Source: Halobacillus litoralis
GTDB lineage: Bacteria > Bacillota > Bacilli > Bacillales > Halobacillaceae
Direction of reading: 5' to 3'
Assembly: GCF_020524085.2 (NCBI RefSeq)
Contig: NZ_CP129016.1
Span: 2,660,001-2,724,000 of the forward strand
DNA: 64,000 bases
Positions 33,676 through 43,068 of the stretch are shown here, in pieces; position 1 is the stretch's first letter, and each line of letters begins with the position of its first letter. The translations under genes were made by a program, and so were the position numbers. Below the pieces are notes generated by a model, which was not told where the DNA came from, searched no databases, and saw only the letters and a list, made by a program, of their open reading frames with translations.

Positions 33676-35613
33676 TTGGAACTGAGTAAATTAACGTCAC
33701 CTAATCTGCTGAGGACAAAATTAAAACTTCAATCAAAGAAAGAAGCGATTGACTACTTAGTGAAGCAGCTAGATGACGAGGGGAAATTGAAATCTAAAGA
33801 GGGATTTTTGAAAGCGGTTTATGACCGGGAAGAATTGTCACCTACTGGATTCGAAGGTGGATTGGCCATTCCACATGGGAAATCGCCTTCTGTAAAAGAA
33901 GCTGCCTTTGCCGTAGCAACGATTGAGAATCCAATAACGGATTGGGAAAGCCTTGATCCAACTAATCAAGTGGAGTTAGTCATTCTTCTGGCAATTCCTG
34001 ATGAAGAGGCAGGATCCACCCATTTATCACTATTATCTGAATTTATGACACGACTTTCAGACCCTTCTTATAAAGAGGGACTGTTAAAAGCAGAATCAAG
34101 TGAAGAACTATTTAAACAATTGGATAATTTTGAACAAGAAGAAGAGCAGGAAGAAGAGAAGACGAAGACTGAAGAAAGTCGAACCATCCTCGCTGTGACA
34201 GCCTGTCCTGCAGGTATTGCCCATACTTATATGGCTGCAGAAGCCTTGACAAAAGCAGGGAAAGAGCTTGGCGTTCACGTCTACGTCGAGAAGCAGGGGG
34301 CAAACGGCATTGAAGACCGCCATTCCTCTGAAAAATTGAAGAAAGCCGATGCGGTCATCTTTGCAAATGATGTTGCAGTGAAAGATGAAGAGCGTTTCTC
34401 TCACTTGCCTAAAGTGAAAGCTGCTGTAGCTGCGCCGTTGCGCGATGCCAAAGGTTTGTTAACAAAAGCAATTGAGAAAGCAGAGAAATATCCTAAAGGA
34501 GAATATAAAGAGGAGATAGATACTGGATCAGATGCCGAAGAATCGGATCATAAGAAATTCAAGACCGAAATCAAGGATTCTATCCTAACTGGTATTTCTT
34601 ACATTATTCCGATCATTGTTGCAGGGGGGATGACTCTTGCTGCAGCGGTTTTAATTTCTCAAGCATTTAATCTGCAGGGTGTATATGAAACAGAAGGTTC
34701 ATGGCTCTGGCTGCTAAGGCAGCTGGGTGGAGGATTGCTTAGTCAGTTGATGGTACCGATATTGGCAGCGTACATGGCTTACTCTATTGCGGATAAGCCG
34801 GCTCTTGGACCTGGTTTTGCTGCAGGAGTTGCGGCGAATTTAATTGGATCCGGATTCCTTGGTGGAATGCTCGGCGGGTTCTTGGCTGGTTTCTTCCTTA
34901 AATTTTTGAAGAAAAACATCCAGCCTAAAGGTACATTTGCTGGCTTCATCAGTTTCTGGGTTTACCCGGTACTCGGTACTTTAGCGGTTGGCTCCATTAT
35001 GTTGTTTGTTATTGGAGAGCCGCTGGCATGGCTGAACAATGGACTGATAGACTGGCTCGGTAGTTTGTCAGGTGCCAACGCCTTAATTTTAGGAGCTATT
35101 TTAGGGGGAATGGCATCGTTTGATTTAGGTGGTCCCGTGAATAAAGCGGCTTACACCTTCTGTATCGGAGCGATGGCAAGTGGAAACTTCATTCCTTACG
35201 CTGCTTTTGCCTCTGTGAAAATGGTTTCTGCTTTTGCTGTAACAGGAGCAACGATTATAGGAAAACAGTACTTTTCACTTCAAGAACAAGAGATTGGGAA
35301 GCAGACGTGGTTATTGGGGCTCGCCGGAATCACCGAAGGTGCTATTCCATTTATGATTAATGATCCTTTGCGGGTTATTCCTTCCTTAGTTGCGGGTTCT
35401 GCTGTAACAGGAGCGATTGTAGCGTACTTTGACCTTGGACTGAATGTACCTGGAGCTGGAATCTTCTCTCTTGCTCTGTTACAAGGAAAACCAATTTTAC
35501 TAGGCGCCAGCATCTGGTTGGGAGCAGCTATATTTGGAGCGCTCATTTCAATGATTCTGCTGATCATAACCAGAAAAAGCAAACTTGCAAAAGAAGAACG
35601 TCTTGCTGCATAA
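33676..35613 (+). CDS. mngA: PTS EIIABC permease for mannosylglycerate (fructose family)
   Basis: A 645-residue fused permease. EIIA (about residues 1-155) has its phospho-His in GLAIPHGKSP. EIIB (about 170-270) has the phospho-Cys in VTACPAGIAHTYMAAEAL. The EIIC domain (about 300-640) has some nine membrane segments. An acidic Glu-rich linker joins A and B. The start is TTG with GGAGG upstream. The specificity for 2-O-alpha-mannosyl-glycerate is inferred from the adjacent GH38 hydrolase, glycerate kinase and mannose-6-phosphate isomerase. The sequence alone only says fructose/mannose-type. Confidence 0.85.
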   Translation: MELSKLTSPNLLRTKLKLQSKKEAIDYLVKQLDDEGKLKSKEGFLKAVYDREELSPTGFEGGLAIPHGKSPSVKEAAFAVATIENPITDWESLDPTNQVELVILLAIPDEEAGSTHLSLLSEFMTRLSDPSYKEGLLKAESSEELFKQLDNFEQEEEQEEEKTKTEESRTILAVTACPAGIAHTYMAAEALTKAGKELGVHVYVEKQGANGIEDRHSSEKLKKADAVIFANDVAVKDEERFSHLPKVKAAVAAPLRDAKGLLTKAIEKAEKYPKGEYKEEIDTGSDAEESDHKKFKTEIKDSILTGISYIIPIIVAGGMTLAAAVLISQAFNLQGVYETEGSWLWLLRQLGGGLLSQLMVPILAAYMAYSIADKPALGPGFAAGVAANLIGSGFLGGMLGGFLAGFFLKFLKKNIQPKGTFAGFISFWVYPVLGTLAVGSIMLFVIGEPLAWLNNGLIDWLGSLSGANALILGAILGGMASFDLGGPVNKAAYTFCIGAMASGNFIPYAAFASVKMVSAFAVTGATIIGKQYFSLQEQEIGKQTWLLGLAGITEGAIPFMINDPLRVIPSLVAGSAVTGAIVAYFDLGLNVPGAGIFSLALLQGKPILLGASIWLGAAIFGALISMILLIITRKSKLAKEERLAA

Positions 35614-35661
35614 AAGCACACGTAAATCGTTACTGAACGTATCTTAGGAGGATGGTTATAA

Positions 35662-38280
35662 ATGAAAAAAGCACATATCGTACCCCATATGCATTGGGAT
35701 AGAGAATGGTATTTTTCTACGGAAGAATCTCGTATTCTATTAGTTAATAATATGGAAGAAATTATGGAGAAGCTGGAGAATGATCCGGAGTATCCCTATT
35801 ACGTATTGGATGGACAAACATCGATATTAGAAGACTATTTCGCAGTGAAACCAGATAGTAAAGAGCGTGTGAAAAAGCTGGTACAGGAAGGGAAGTTAAT
35901 TATCGGCCCCTGGTACACACAAACAGATGAGATGGTTGTCGGAGGAGAATCAATTGTTCGAAACCTTCTTTACGGCCACATCGACTCTAAGGAATTCGGT
36001 GCTCCCATGAAAATCGGTTACTTGCCCGATTCTTTTGGACAATCCTCACAAATGCCGCAAATCTTTAATGGATTTGACATCAAGTACTCCATTTTCTGGA
36101 GAGGTGCCTCTGAGCGACATGGTACGGATAAGACGGAATTTCATTGGGAAAGCGATGATGGTTCCCGTGTCCTAGTCCAGCTGTTCCCTTTAGGCTACGC
36201 GATTGGCAAGTACCTGCCGGAGGATGAAGAAGCTCTCCAAAAAAGAATGGATAAATACTTTAGTGTATTGGACAGAGGTGCAACAACGGATCATATCATT
36301 CTTCCGAACGGTCATGATCAAATGCCTATCCAAAAAAATATCCATTTAATCATTGAAAAGCTTCAACGTCTATATCCTGATCGGGAGTTCTTTTTGAGCC
36401 GTTTTGAAAATGTGTTTGAAGAACTTGAAAAAAATGATGATCTTTCTGTCCTGTCAGGGGAGTTTCTTGATGGAAAATATATGAGGGTTCACCGAAGCAT
36501 CTACTCTACCCGAAATGATATTAAGACAGCCAATACAAGAGTGGAGAACAAGCTGACTCATGAACTTGAGCCACTAGCTTCTCTAGCCTATTCCCTAGGT
36601 TTTGAGTATCATCATGGTCTCATTGAATTGATTTGGAAGGAAATAATGAAAAACCATGCCCATGACAGTATAGGGTGTTGTTGTTCAGATAAAGTTCATA
36701 AGGAAATTACCAATCGTCTTTTCATGGCTGAAGAGAAAACAGATCAGCTCATTGAGTTTTACAAGCGTAAAATTACCGATGCCATCCCAAATGAATCCGG
36801 TCACGATGTCATTACAGCATTCAACCTTCTCCCTTATGAACGGGAGGAAGTGGTGACAACTGAAGTCGTGACGAAGCTCAACGCTTTCACTCTGAAAGAT
36901 TCGGAGGGGCATGTCATTCCTTTTGAAGTGCTTGAGAAAGAGGAACTTGATCCTGGGTTGATCGATAGACAGATTGTCCACTATGGAAATTATGATCCTT
37001 TCTATCAACTTAAAATACAATGGAGAGATACGCTTCCTTCAATGGGATATAAAACGTATTGGGTAGTACCTGAGGAAGGTCATTTGGAAGCACATCCTAT
37101 GCAGGAGTCTCATGAACATTTAGTAGAGACAGATCGATATCGTATAAAAGTTAATCCAAATGGATCTTTAAAAATATTCGACAAACAAAGCGCAACTGAA
37201 ATGGATCATGTCCTGCTTTTAGAGGATGGTGGAGACGATGGGGATGAGTATGACTATTCCCCACTTGAGAACGAAGAATTAATCTACAGTGATCAAACGG
37301 CAGCAGAAATAAGCGTTCATCAGAACGAACTGTTCGTAGATATGAATATTTTAGTAGATTTGAAGGTTCCACAGAACTTAGAAAGTCGAAAGCAAAACAA
37401 AAAGGATAGCCATGTTTCTGTCCGCTGGTCTATCCGAGTGCCAAAACATAAATCGGTCATTGAAATTAAGGCTGAGATTGACAATCAGGCAGAAGATCAC
37501 CGGCTGCGTGCTTTCATACCTACAGAAATCGCATCTTCCCTGTCCTGGTCAGACAACCAATTCGGTTTAATCAAAAGAGGAGTTGTAGACAGTGCAATGG
37601 AGTATTGGGAACAGGAAGACTGGGATGAGAGACCTGATTCCATCTATCCGATGCTATCTTTTGTTGGGTTGTCTGATGATCAAAGAGGAGTGACATTGTT
37701 AACGAACAGTACACGTGAATATGAGATTGTCGGAGACTCATTTGATACAATTGCAGTCACCTTGTTCCGGAGTGTTGGGGTACTAGGAAAGGAAGAATTG
37801 CTGAGGAGACTAGGGCGCCCATCAGGAATCAAGCTCCCGACACCAGATTCTCAAATGATTGGGAAGCTGGAGCTTGATTTTGCTTTGGTTATGCACGAAG
37901 GAACGGTAGCAGAAGCGAATGCAGGTCGTATTGCCAAGGAATATACGACGCCAATTCATACGTATAACAAAATTCCTTACAACGCTATGAAACTAAATGA
38001 ATCCAATGTGATCACGCCAGTATCTTATAGTCTCCTTAGAGAGAATACAGATACTTCCGTTCTAAGCACATTGAAAAAAGCAGAGGGGGAAGACAGGCTG
38101 TTGCTAAGGTTTTATAATCCAACTGAACAAGTAACACAGCATGCTTTTGAACTTTCCAAATTTGCAAATCAGATTGATGAAGCCAAACTTAATGAAGAGC
38201 CTATGGAAAACGTATCACATCAAGATGGAAATCTATTGGTATCATTAAAACCAAATGAAGTGACTTCCATTCTATTTTAA
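35662..38280 (+). CDS. mngB: GH38 alpha-mannosidase, mannosylglycerate hydrolase
   Basis: An 872-residue GH38 enzyme without a signal peptide, so cytoplasmic. The N-terminal zinc site HMHWDREWYFS is followed by LPDSFGQSSQMPQIFNG, which holds the catalytic nucleophile Asp, and by HDSIGCCCSDKVH further on. In E. coli, MngB splits 2-O-(6-phospho-alpha-mannosyl)-glycerate to mannose-6-phosphate and glycerate. The matching PTS directly upstream (48 bases) and the kinase and isomerase nearby support that role here. AGGAGG precedes the ATG. Confidence 0.9.
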   Translation: MKKAHIVPHMHWDREWYFSTEESRILLVNNMEEIMEKLENDPEYPYYVLDGQTSILEDYFAVKPDSKERVKKLVQEGKLIIGPWYTQTDEMVVGGESIVRNLLYGHIDSKEFGAPMKIGYLPDSFGQSSQMPQIFNGFDIKYSIFWRGASERHGTDKTEFHWESDDGSRVLVQLFPLGYAIGKYLPEDEEALQKRMDKYFSVLDRGATTDHIILPNGHDQMPIQKNIHLIIEKLQRLYPDREFFLSRFENVFEELEKNDDLSVLSGEFLDGKYMRVHRSIYSTRNDIKTANTRVENKLTHELEPLASLAYSLGFEYHHGLIELIWKEIMKNHAHDSIGCCCSDKVHKEITNRLFMAEEKTDQLIEFYKRKITDAIPNESGHDVITAFNLLPYEREEVVTTEVVTKLNAFTLKDSEGHVIPFEVLEKEELDPGLIDRQIVHYGNYDPFYQLKIQWRDTLPSMGYKTYWVVPEEGHLEAHPMQESHEHLVETDRYRIKVNPNGSLKIFDKQSATEMDHVLLLEDGGDDGDEYDYSPLENEELIYSDQTAAEISVHQNELFVDMNILVDLKVPQNLESRKQNKKDSHVSVRWSIRVPKHKSVIEIKAEIDNQAEDHRLRAFIPTEIASSLSWSDNQFGLIKRGVVDSAMEYWEQEDWDERPDSIYPMLSFVGLSDDQRGVTLLTNSTREYEIVGDSFDTIAVTLFRSVGVLGKEELLRRLGRPSGIKLPTPDSQMIGKLELDFALVMHEGTVAEANAGRIAKEYTTPIHTYNKIPYNAMKLNESNVITPVSYSLLRENTDTSVLSTLKKAEGEDRLLLRFYNPTEQVTQHAFELSKFANQIDEAKLNEEPMENVSHQDGNLLVSLKPNEVTSILF

Positions 38281-38287
38281 GGTATTT

Positions 38288-38332
38288 AATCCCGTCCTTT
38301 CAGTTTCACATGAAGGGCCGGGATTACTTTAT
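38288..38332 (+). terminator. Terminator after mngB
   Basis: AATCCCG.CCTTTC and GAAGGGCCGGGATT form a stem with one bulge, followed by ACTTTATT. Confidence 0.7.
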
Positions 38333-38637
38333 TACCAAAAAAGGAAATGCACAGGAAATTCCGATAACATTTGGGGTAGTACAAATATCAAATTATCTAT
38401 TGTAATTTAAGGTTCTTATTCTATGGATGTAAAACATTGTATCCTTGCAAAATACTTCCCTCCTTATCCACGGGTGTACAGTTGGTGTTTAATCTAGCTA
38501 TATAATATGAAGAGGGAATCTACCGGAAAGTAGAATTCATTGGTAAAAGATGATGTGTTATTCCATTCATATATTTCCAATGCTGTAACCACATTTATTT
38601 GGGGGAAGGTTCCACTCTATAATATTTTTCTTAACCA
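38333..38637. other. Intergenic stretch, no gene seen
   Basis: Between the mngB terminator and the rocB-like terminator I see no supportable frame or structure. It is A+T rich. Confidence 0.4.
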
Positions 38638-38638
38638 T

Positions 38639-38678
38639 AAAAGCCACTTCTGCTTGCTTAGCCAGAAGTGGCTTTTGA
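38639..38678 (-). terminator. Terminator of the RocB-like gene
   Basis: AAAAGCCACTTCTG and CAGAAGTGGCTTTT form a perfect stem directly downstream of the minus-strand stop. Confidence 0.9.
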
Positions 38679-38685
38679 CTTTTAA

Positions 38686-40380
38686 TTAATGAACAGAAGA
38701 GAAGCACTTTACACTAGTGTGTTCATAGATACTTAGCAATTCCACACTTATTTCACGGATAAGCATGGGGAGCGTATCAAATGAGTAAGGCTTGTGAACA
38801 CGTTCCGTCCATTTATGCCCGTCCTTTCCGTAGACCCCCATGTTTACTGAAGGAATGTTCAAATCACGAATCTCCTTAATCGGGAGGGGATACGTGTACT
38901 CATAATCTGGAAAGTTTTGCAGTAAAGAAGAGATCTCTTCGTCGGATTCATGGAGTGACAGGAAGCTTCCATCGCTCAGATAGGGAAAGAACCGCTTGAT
39001 AGCAAATGATTCTCCTGTTTGTTCTTGAGTCTTCGATAAGTTCGCTTGAATGACTTCCAAGAGCGTTTGATCTCTTGAATTGTCAGCTTGCAAGTAATTA
39101 TGCGGAAGATAGGGAGGTCCGAAAAACAGAAGAACTCTGGGCTTTTTATCAGGATCTAGCAGTTGTAATGTCTCCACTATTTTAAAACCCTTTATTCTGG
39201 GTTCTAGATTCTTGTACTGAACCCCAGCCTTGCGTATGATGTCAGCAACCTCGATCCCTTGTGAACGTAAGTATTGGATGTATTCTTCAAGGGTCTGAAC
39301 ATCTATCCCCCAGGACTGACTATAATTAGGAATGCCCACCTGCTTTGTGAATGCCTCATAGGAAGAGGCGAGTTTGTGTGTCACTTCTTCACAGGCTTCT
39401 TCTGTAATAACCTTTAACTTATCCATGACATCCTTGGCTGAAAGTTCATAAATAAAATAATTAAAATAAAGCTGGCTGCTCTTGGCTGTTTGAACATTGT
39501 AACGCTCTTTTTGATCTTTAGCATACAAACAAGACGGAGGTAAGATGTGTTCCCCTTTAATATCCTCCGTTAATTCTAAGTTATTGTTGATTCGACGGTT
39601 AATTTCAGCAGATACAAGTGTAGAATCTATTCCGGACAGCGTATCTCCCACATGAGTTTCTCTTCCGTATATATAGAAACAAGGAAGTAGTTTCCCTGCT
39701 GAACCGGTGTAAATGTAACGATTAGGGTCTTGATCATATTGGGGAGAGATAAAATCTGTATTCACAGCCATAATGTAATCTAAGTTTTCTTCAGATTTTA
39801 GTCGATTTAATTCAGGAATAGATGAAATGACACCACTATGCTGGCTTTCTTCGTCAGGATTTATCATGAGCAATAGGTTACCGGGAAGTTCATCTATGTG
39901 TTCTGAAAAATAAAGAAGGTTAGCGATGTGAACGGCGATCCCGCTTTTCATATCTAATGCTCCTCTTCCGAATAGCCACTCTCCGGATTGAGCATCTTCT
40001 CTTGCTTTTGAATCGAAGGCATAGTTTTTAAAGAAGTTTTCAAGAATGGTAGGATCACAGGCACTAGGCTTTAATGATCCGTAATCGTCTGTTCCTACTG
40101 TGTCCATGTGGGCGTGGTACACGATGGTTTGTTTGTGACCCTTATGACTTTTTAATAAGGCGAATATGTTTTTTCTCTTATGCTCATCATCAGGTACATG
40201 GACCTCAAATGTATGTTCCGGATGTTTTGAAAAGTAAGGGAATGACAGCAAGATCTTTTTAATGACGTTTGCCACATTGGCTTCTCCACTTGTTCCGTTT
40301 ACACTTTCAACTTCGATAAGTGCACGTGAAATGGCTTCAACTTGTTTAGATAGGGGCAAATCCTTAATTTGATTATACAT
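38686..40380 (-). CDS. rocB: M20-family peptidase, RocB-like
   Basis: A 564-residue zinc-dependent M20 hydrolase whose length and layout match RocB, an uncharacterised protein of arginine catabolism in B. subtilis. The metal-site motifs HAHMDTVG, GRGALDMKSG and INPDEESQHSG are intact. It would hydrolyse a peptide or N-acyl amino acid. There are no other roc genes in the window. The GntR regulator is divergent and shares a palindromic promoter region, so it is the likely controller. Confidence 0.85.
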   Translation of the reverse strand: MYNQIKDLPLSKQVEAISRALIEVESVNGTSGEANVANVIKKILLSFPYFSKHPEHTFEVHVPDDEHKRKNIFALLKSHKGHKQTIVYHAHMDTVGTDDYGSLKPSACDPTILENFFKNYAFDSKAREDAQSGEWLFGRGALDMKSGIAVHIANLLYFSEHIDELPGNLLLMINPDEESQHSGVISSIPELNRLKSEENLDYIMAVNTDFISPQYDQDPNRYIYTGSAGKLLPCFYIYGRETHVGDTLSGIDSTLVSAEINRRINNNLELTEDIKGEHILPPSCLYAKDQKERYNVQTAKSSQLYFNYFIYELSAKDVMDKLKVITEEACEEVTHKLASSYEAFTKQVGIPNYSQSWGIDVQTLEEYIQYLRSQGIEVADIIRKAGVQYKNLEPRIKGFKIVETLQLLDPDKKPRVLLFFGPPYLPHNYLQADNSRDQTLLEVIQANLSKTQEQTGESFAIKRFFPYLSDGSFLSLHESDEEISSLLQNFPDYEYTYPLPIKEIRDLNIPSVNMGVYGKDGHKWTERVHKPYSFDTLPMLIREISVELLSIYEHTSVKCFSSVH

Positions 40381-40423
40381 CGGTTCTCCACCTTTCCATA
40401 TAAGATCTGAATTTCAAACGGAT

Positions 40424-40462
40424 ATTGTAGTGCAATATTGTACTACAATTTTGCACTACAAT
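40424..40462. promoter_or_regulatory. Palindromic operator between rocB-like gene and gntR
   Basis: ATTGTAGTGCAA (40424-40435) and TTGCACTACAAT (40451-40462) are perfect inverted repeats, with a third related site ATTGTACTACAAT at 40437-40449 between them. A GntR-family dimer is the natural candidate to bind here. Confidence 0.75.
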
Positions 40463-40610
40463 AATAACATTATAGTCACTTATTTTTCCCTTGTGAACCC
40501 GAGTGGATATTATTTTGGAAAGATCACATAGTTGGCAGGCGTTTTGTTTTTACTTAATAAAACTTATAATAAGGATAATGATTTCATTTTAAGATGGGAG
40601 AGATATTCCT

Positions 40611-41288
40611 GTGGGGACAAAAAAACCTGTGGAGAAAATAATTGTTGAAAAAATAAAACAAGCAATATTAGAACGAGAGCTGGCCCCAGGAACACAATTG
40701 AGAGAATCAGTGATTGCGAAAAAGCTGAATACGAGTAGGACGCCAATTCGTAATGCTTATCGGAAGTTAGAGGAAGAGGGGTATGTATATATCATCCCAA
40801 ACCGTGGAGCCTATGTGATCCAGCCAGATATAAATGATCTTCTTCAAGCGTTTGAATTGAGAGTTGAACTGGAGTGTGTCGCTGCTAAGTTCGGATTGCA
40901 AAAAGTGACAGAAACGGATGTTATATATTTGAAGAACCTGATGAGGGATGAAGTAGAAGCCTACAAAACAAAGGATAGTGCTCAATATATTGAAATCAAT
41001 AAGCGTTTTCATCTTTTACTTGCTGAAAAAAGCGGGAATAAATTTGCTATTGAATTCTTACATAAAGTCATTGATCAGGTGGATATCTATTTGAGGATTT
41101 ATAATGTTATTGATTATAAGAGTGGAGAAGATAACCAAAGCTTGAGGAAGCATGAAGAAATCATTCAAGCTATAGAGCAAAGAGACCTTTCTGTGGTTCA
41201 AAAGTTATTGACGGAACACCTCGAGACCACTTTAACGACATTAAAAGGAACAGCAGAAGGTTATAAGTCTCTAGATGATATGCTGTGA
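40611..41288 (+). CDS. GntR-family regulator (FadR/FCD type)
   Basis: A 225-residue regulator starting with GTG. The N-terminal winged helix (IKQAILERELAPGTQLRESVIAKKLNTSRTPIRNAYRKLEEEGYV) is of the GntR type, and the C-terminal half is an all-helical FCD ligand domain with the usual histidines (FHLLLAEKSGN, RKHEEIIQAIEQRD, EHLETTL). It is divergent from the rocB-like peptidase and probably controls it through the three-site operator between them. The effector may be an amino-acid-related compound (inferred). Confidence 0.88.
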   Translation: MGTKKPVEKIIVEKIKQAILERELAPGTQLRESVIAKKLNTSRTPIRNAYRKLEEEGYVYIIPNRGAYVIQPDINDLLQAFELRVELECVAAKFGLQKVTETDVIYLKNLMRDEVEAYKTKDSAQYIEINKRFHLLLAEKSGNKFAIEFLHKVIDQVDIYLRIYNVIDYKSGEDNQSLRKHEEIIQAIEQRDLSVVQKLLTEHLETTLTTLKGTAEGYKSLDDML

Positions 41289-41300
41289 TTGTGAGGAGAC

Positions 41301-41447
41301 TCACGAATTAAAGAGGACCTGTAAAAAGGGCAGTCCTGTAACTTTGAATTCCTTATGTTTGAGTGCCCATTCGGGTATAGCTTCTTTTGCTTCTTTTGGA
41401 TTTAACTTTATTACAGCTATTTGATTTGAAATGACAGATAAATTCAT
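41301..41447 (-). pseudogene. Truncated ACT-like ORF under the ykkC riboswitch, 48 codons
   Basis: ATG at 41447 with GGAGG seven bases upstream; TGA at 41301-41303. The product starts MNLSVISNQIAVIKLNPKEA and contains IPEWALKHKEFKVT, which closely resembles the N-terminus of Bacillus ACT_7/CASTOR-type ACT proteins of about 130 residues. The rest of such a domain is missing. It is probably a 3'-deleted gene. The intact leader shows that it was once, or still is, riboswitch-controlled. Family assignment is by eye and moderate. Confidence 0.5.
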
Positions 41448-41483
41448 TAGATTTCCTCCGTTCCTTGAAATAGTTTTGAAAAT

Positions 41484-41530
41484 GCAAAAGCCCGGAAGAT
41501 ATCATTACTGATACCTCCCGGGCTTTTGTC
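41484..41530 (-). terminator. ykkC expression-platform terminator
   Basis: Arms GCCCGGGAG.TATC and GATA.CTTCCGGGC are followed on the minus strand by TTTTGC. The upstream arm overlaps the conserved AAAAGCCCGGGAG of the aptamer, so aptamer and terminator exclude each other. Confidence 0.85.
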
Positions 41531-41606
41531 CTCCGGTCCACAGGATACTTGTGTGTTCCCACTCGGACCGGACCGTAAAAACAAAACGCGGAACCCTAGG
41601 GAACTC
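41508..41606 (-). ncRNA. ykkC-family riboswitch (guanidine-I-like)
   Basis: On the minus strand the conserved blocks appear in order: CTAGGGTTCCGCG, GGTCCGGTCCGAG, ACACA, then GGACAAAAGCCCGGGAGG. The GGTCC/GGACC arms form the long helix. These are the defining motifs of the ykkC-yxkD class, whose subtype 1 binds guanidine and subtype 2 binds ppGpp or PRPP. I favour guanidine-I from overall resemblance to the B. subtilis ykkC leader but cannot exclude the others. Confidence 0.85.
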
Positions 41607-41738
41607 TTTTACCTTATATATATATGATCTAAATGGACCGCAGAATTGTCAAATAATCGTTATATCGTATAGGAATCATTGAATCGCATGAAAATAGGAA
41701 AATAACCTTTGATGTCCATTTGCTGTCGTCCGCCCATT

Positions 41739-42767
41739 TTATTTGAAATTCTCTACAACAATTTTACCTATAGAGGAACCGGATTCTAGTAATTGGTGCG
41801 CTTGTTTTAAATTTTGTGCATTGATCGGAGAGAGTCGCTTGTTCAATGTTGTTTTTATTTCACTTTGATCGATTAAATCTGCTACCTCATTCAATAGGTT
41901 GTGCTGTTCAATCATGTCGTCCGTTTGGAACATAGCCCGAGTAAACATAAGTTCCCACACAAACGTCACGCTTTTCTGTTGCAATAAGGTTAAATCGACC
42001 GGTTCATCTGTTTCCACGATTGAACAGATCTTACCTTGAGGAGCAACAGAATCAGCCATATGATCCCAATGTTTTTCTGTAGCATTAAGACAGAAAATAT
42101 AATCCACGTTCGTAATCCCTAATTCTCTTAACTGTGGGGTGAATGCTTTATAGTGGTTAATGGTATGATCCGCGCCAAGACCTAGCACCCATTCTTCCGT
42201 CTCGGGTCTGGAAGCAGTACCTACGACTGTCAATCCTGCTTTTTTAGCGAGTTGTGTCGCGATTGACCCTACGCCACCTGCTGCTCCAATAATAAGAATG
42301 GACTTATTTTGATTATTGATAGGTTCTGAACTGATATTCAAGCGCTCAAACAAACCTTCGTAGGCTGTTATAGATGTGAGGGGAAGAGCGGCTGATTCAG
42401 CAAAAGATAAAGTTTCTGGTTTCTTTCCAACGATTCGCTCATCAATAAGGTGAAACTCACTGTTCCCTCCTTGACGTGTGATGTCTCCCGCATAATATAC
42501 TTCATCCCCTGGCTGGAATAGCGTACTATCCGGACCTACTTCTTCTACAATCCCTGAAACATCCCACCCAAGAATTTTAGGCTCTTCTTCCTTCTCGCCA
42601 TTGGAGGCGCGTATTTTATAATCGACAGGATTCACGCCTACAGCTTTCACACGAACTAATAAATCTCTATTGTGGGCTTTAGGCTTTTCTACTTCTAGGT
42701 CTAATAAACTGTCTTGATGATCAATGGGTAAATGTTCATAAAGTCCAACGGCTTTCATTTTGGTCAT
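41739..42767 (-). CDS. Zinc-type alcohol dehydrogenase/quinone reductase family
   Basis: A 342-residue medium-chain dehydrogenase of the quinone-oxidoreductase (COG0604) group: VGVNPVDYKIR, GWDVSGIVEEVG, and the NADPH site IIGAAGGVGSIATQLAKKAG. No structural four-Cys zinc lobe is present, which separates it from true zinc alcohol dehydrogenases despite the usual family name. Start taken at MTKMKAVG (42767); the longer frame lacks a ribosome-binding site. It is divergent from an HxlR regulator, so electrophile or quinone-responsive control is likely. Confidence 0.87.
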   Translation of the reverse strand: MTKMKAVGLYEHLPIDHQDSLLDLEVEKPKAHNRDLLVRVKAVGVNPVDYKIRASNGEKEEEPKILGWDVSGIVEEVGPDSTLFQPGDEVYYAGDITRQGGNSEFHLIDERIVGKKPETLSFAESAALPLTSITAYEGLFERLNISSEPINNQNKSILIIGAAGGVGSIATQLAKKAGLTVVGTASRPETEEWVLGLGADHTINHYKAFTPQLRELGITNVDYIFCLNATEKHWDHMADSVAPQGKICSIVETDEPVDLTLLQQKSVTFVWELMFTRAMFQTDDMIEQHNLLNEVADLIDQSEIKTTLNKRLSPINAQNLKQAHQLLESGSSIGKIVVENFK

Positions 42768-43037
42768 AGTGTAAACACATCCTTCAATTAATTTAAAAAC
42801 AAACCACCCGTTTGGAATCATCCATAGCTTCGAATGTTCCAATAGGAGTAAGTTGAATTTTCATCTACAAATAAAGCATAGTATATATTCTCAACAAACA
42901 TAAGTACGCACATTTTTGTTTTGTAGTATCATTTTTTATACCTAAGGATAATTTCCTTCAGCGTCTCCCTGGTTGCAAGGATGATATGTTACCTTATTAA
43001 GGGTAAATAATAATCGTAACTAAAGGAAAAGTAACTA

Positions 43038-43054
43038 AGTATAATATCTATACT
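43038..43054 (+). promoter_or_regulatory. Palindrome before the second HxlR gene
   Basis: AGTATA-N5-TATACT lies 15 bases before the start codon, a position suited to autorepression by the HxlR protein. Confidence 0.5.
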
Positions 43055-43068
43055 AAGAGGTGGTAGAA

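Noticed and set aside
41353..41562. 69-codon minus-strand ORF
   Set aside because: It overlaps the ykkC riboswitch and its terminator in a different frame, and the riboswitch explains the sequence.
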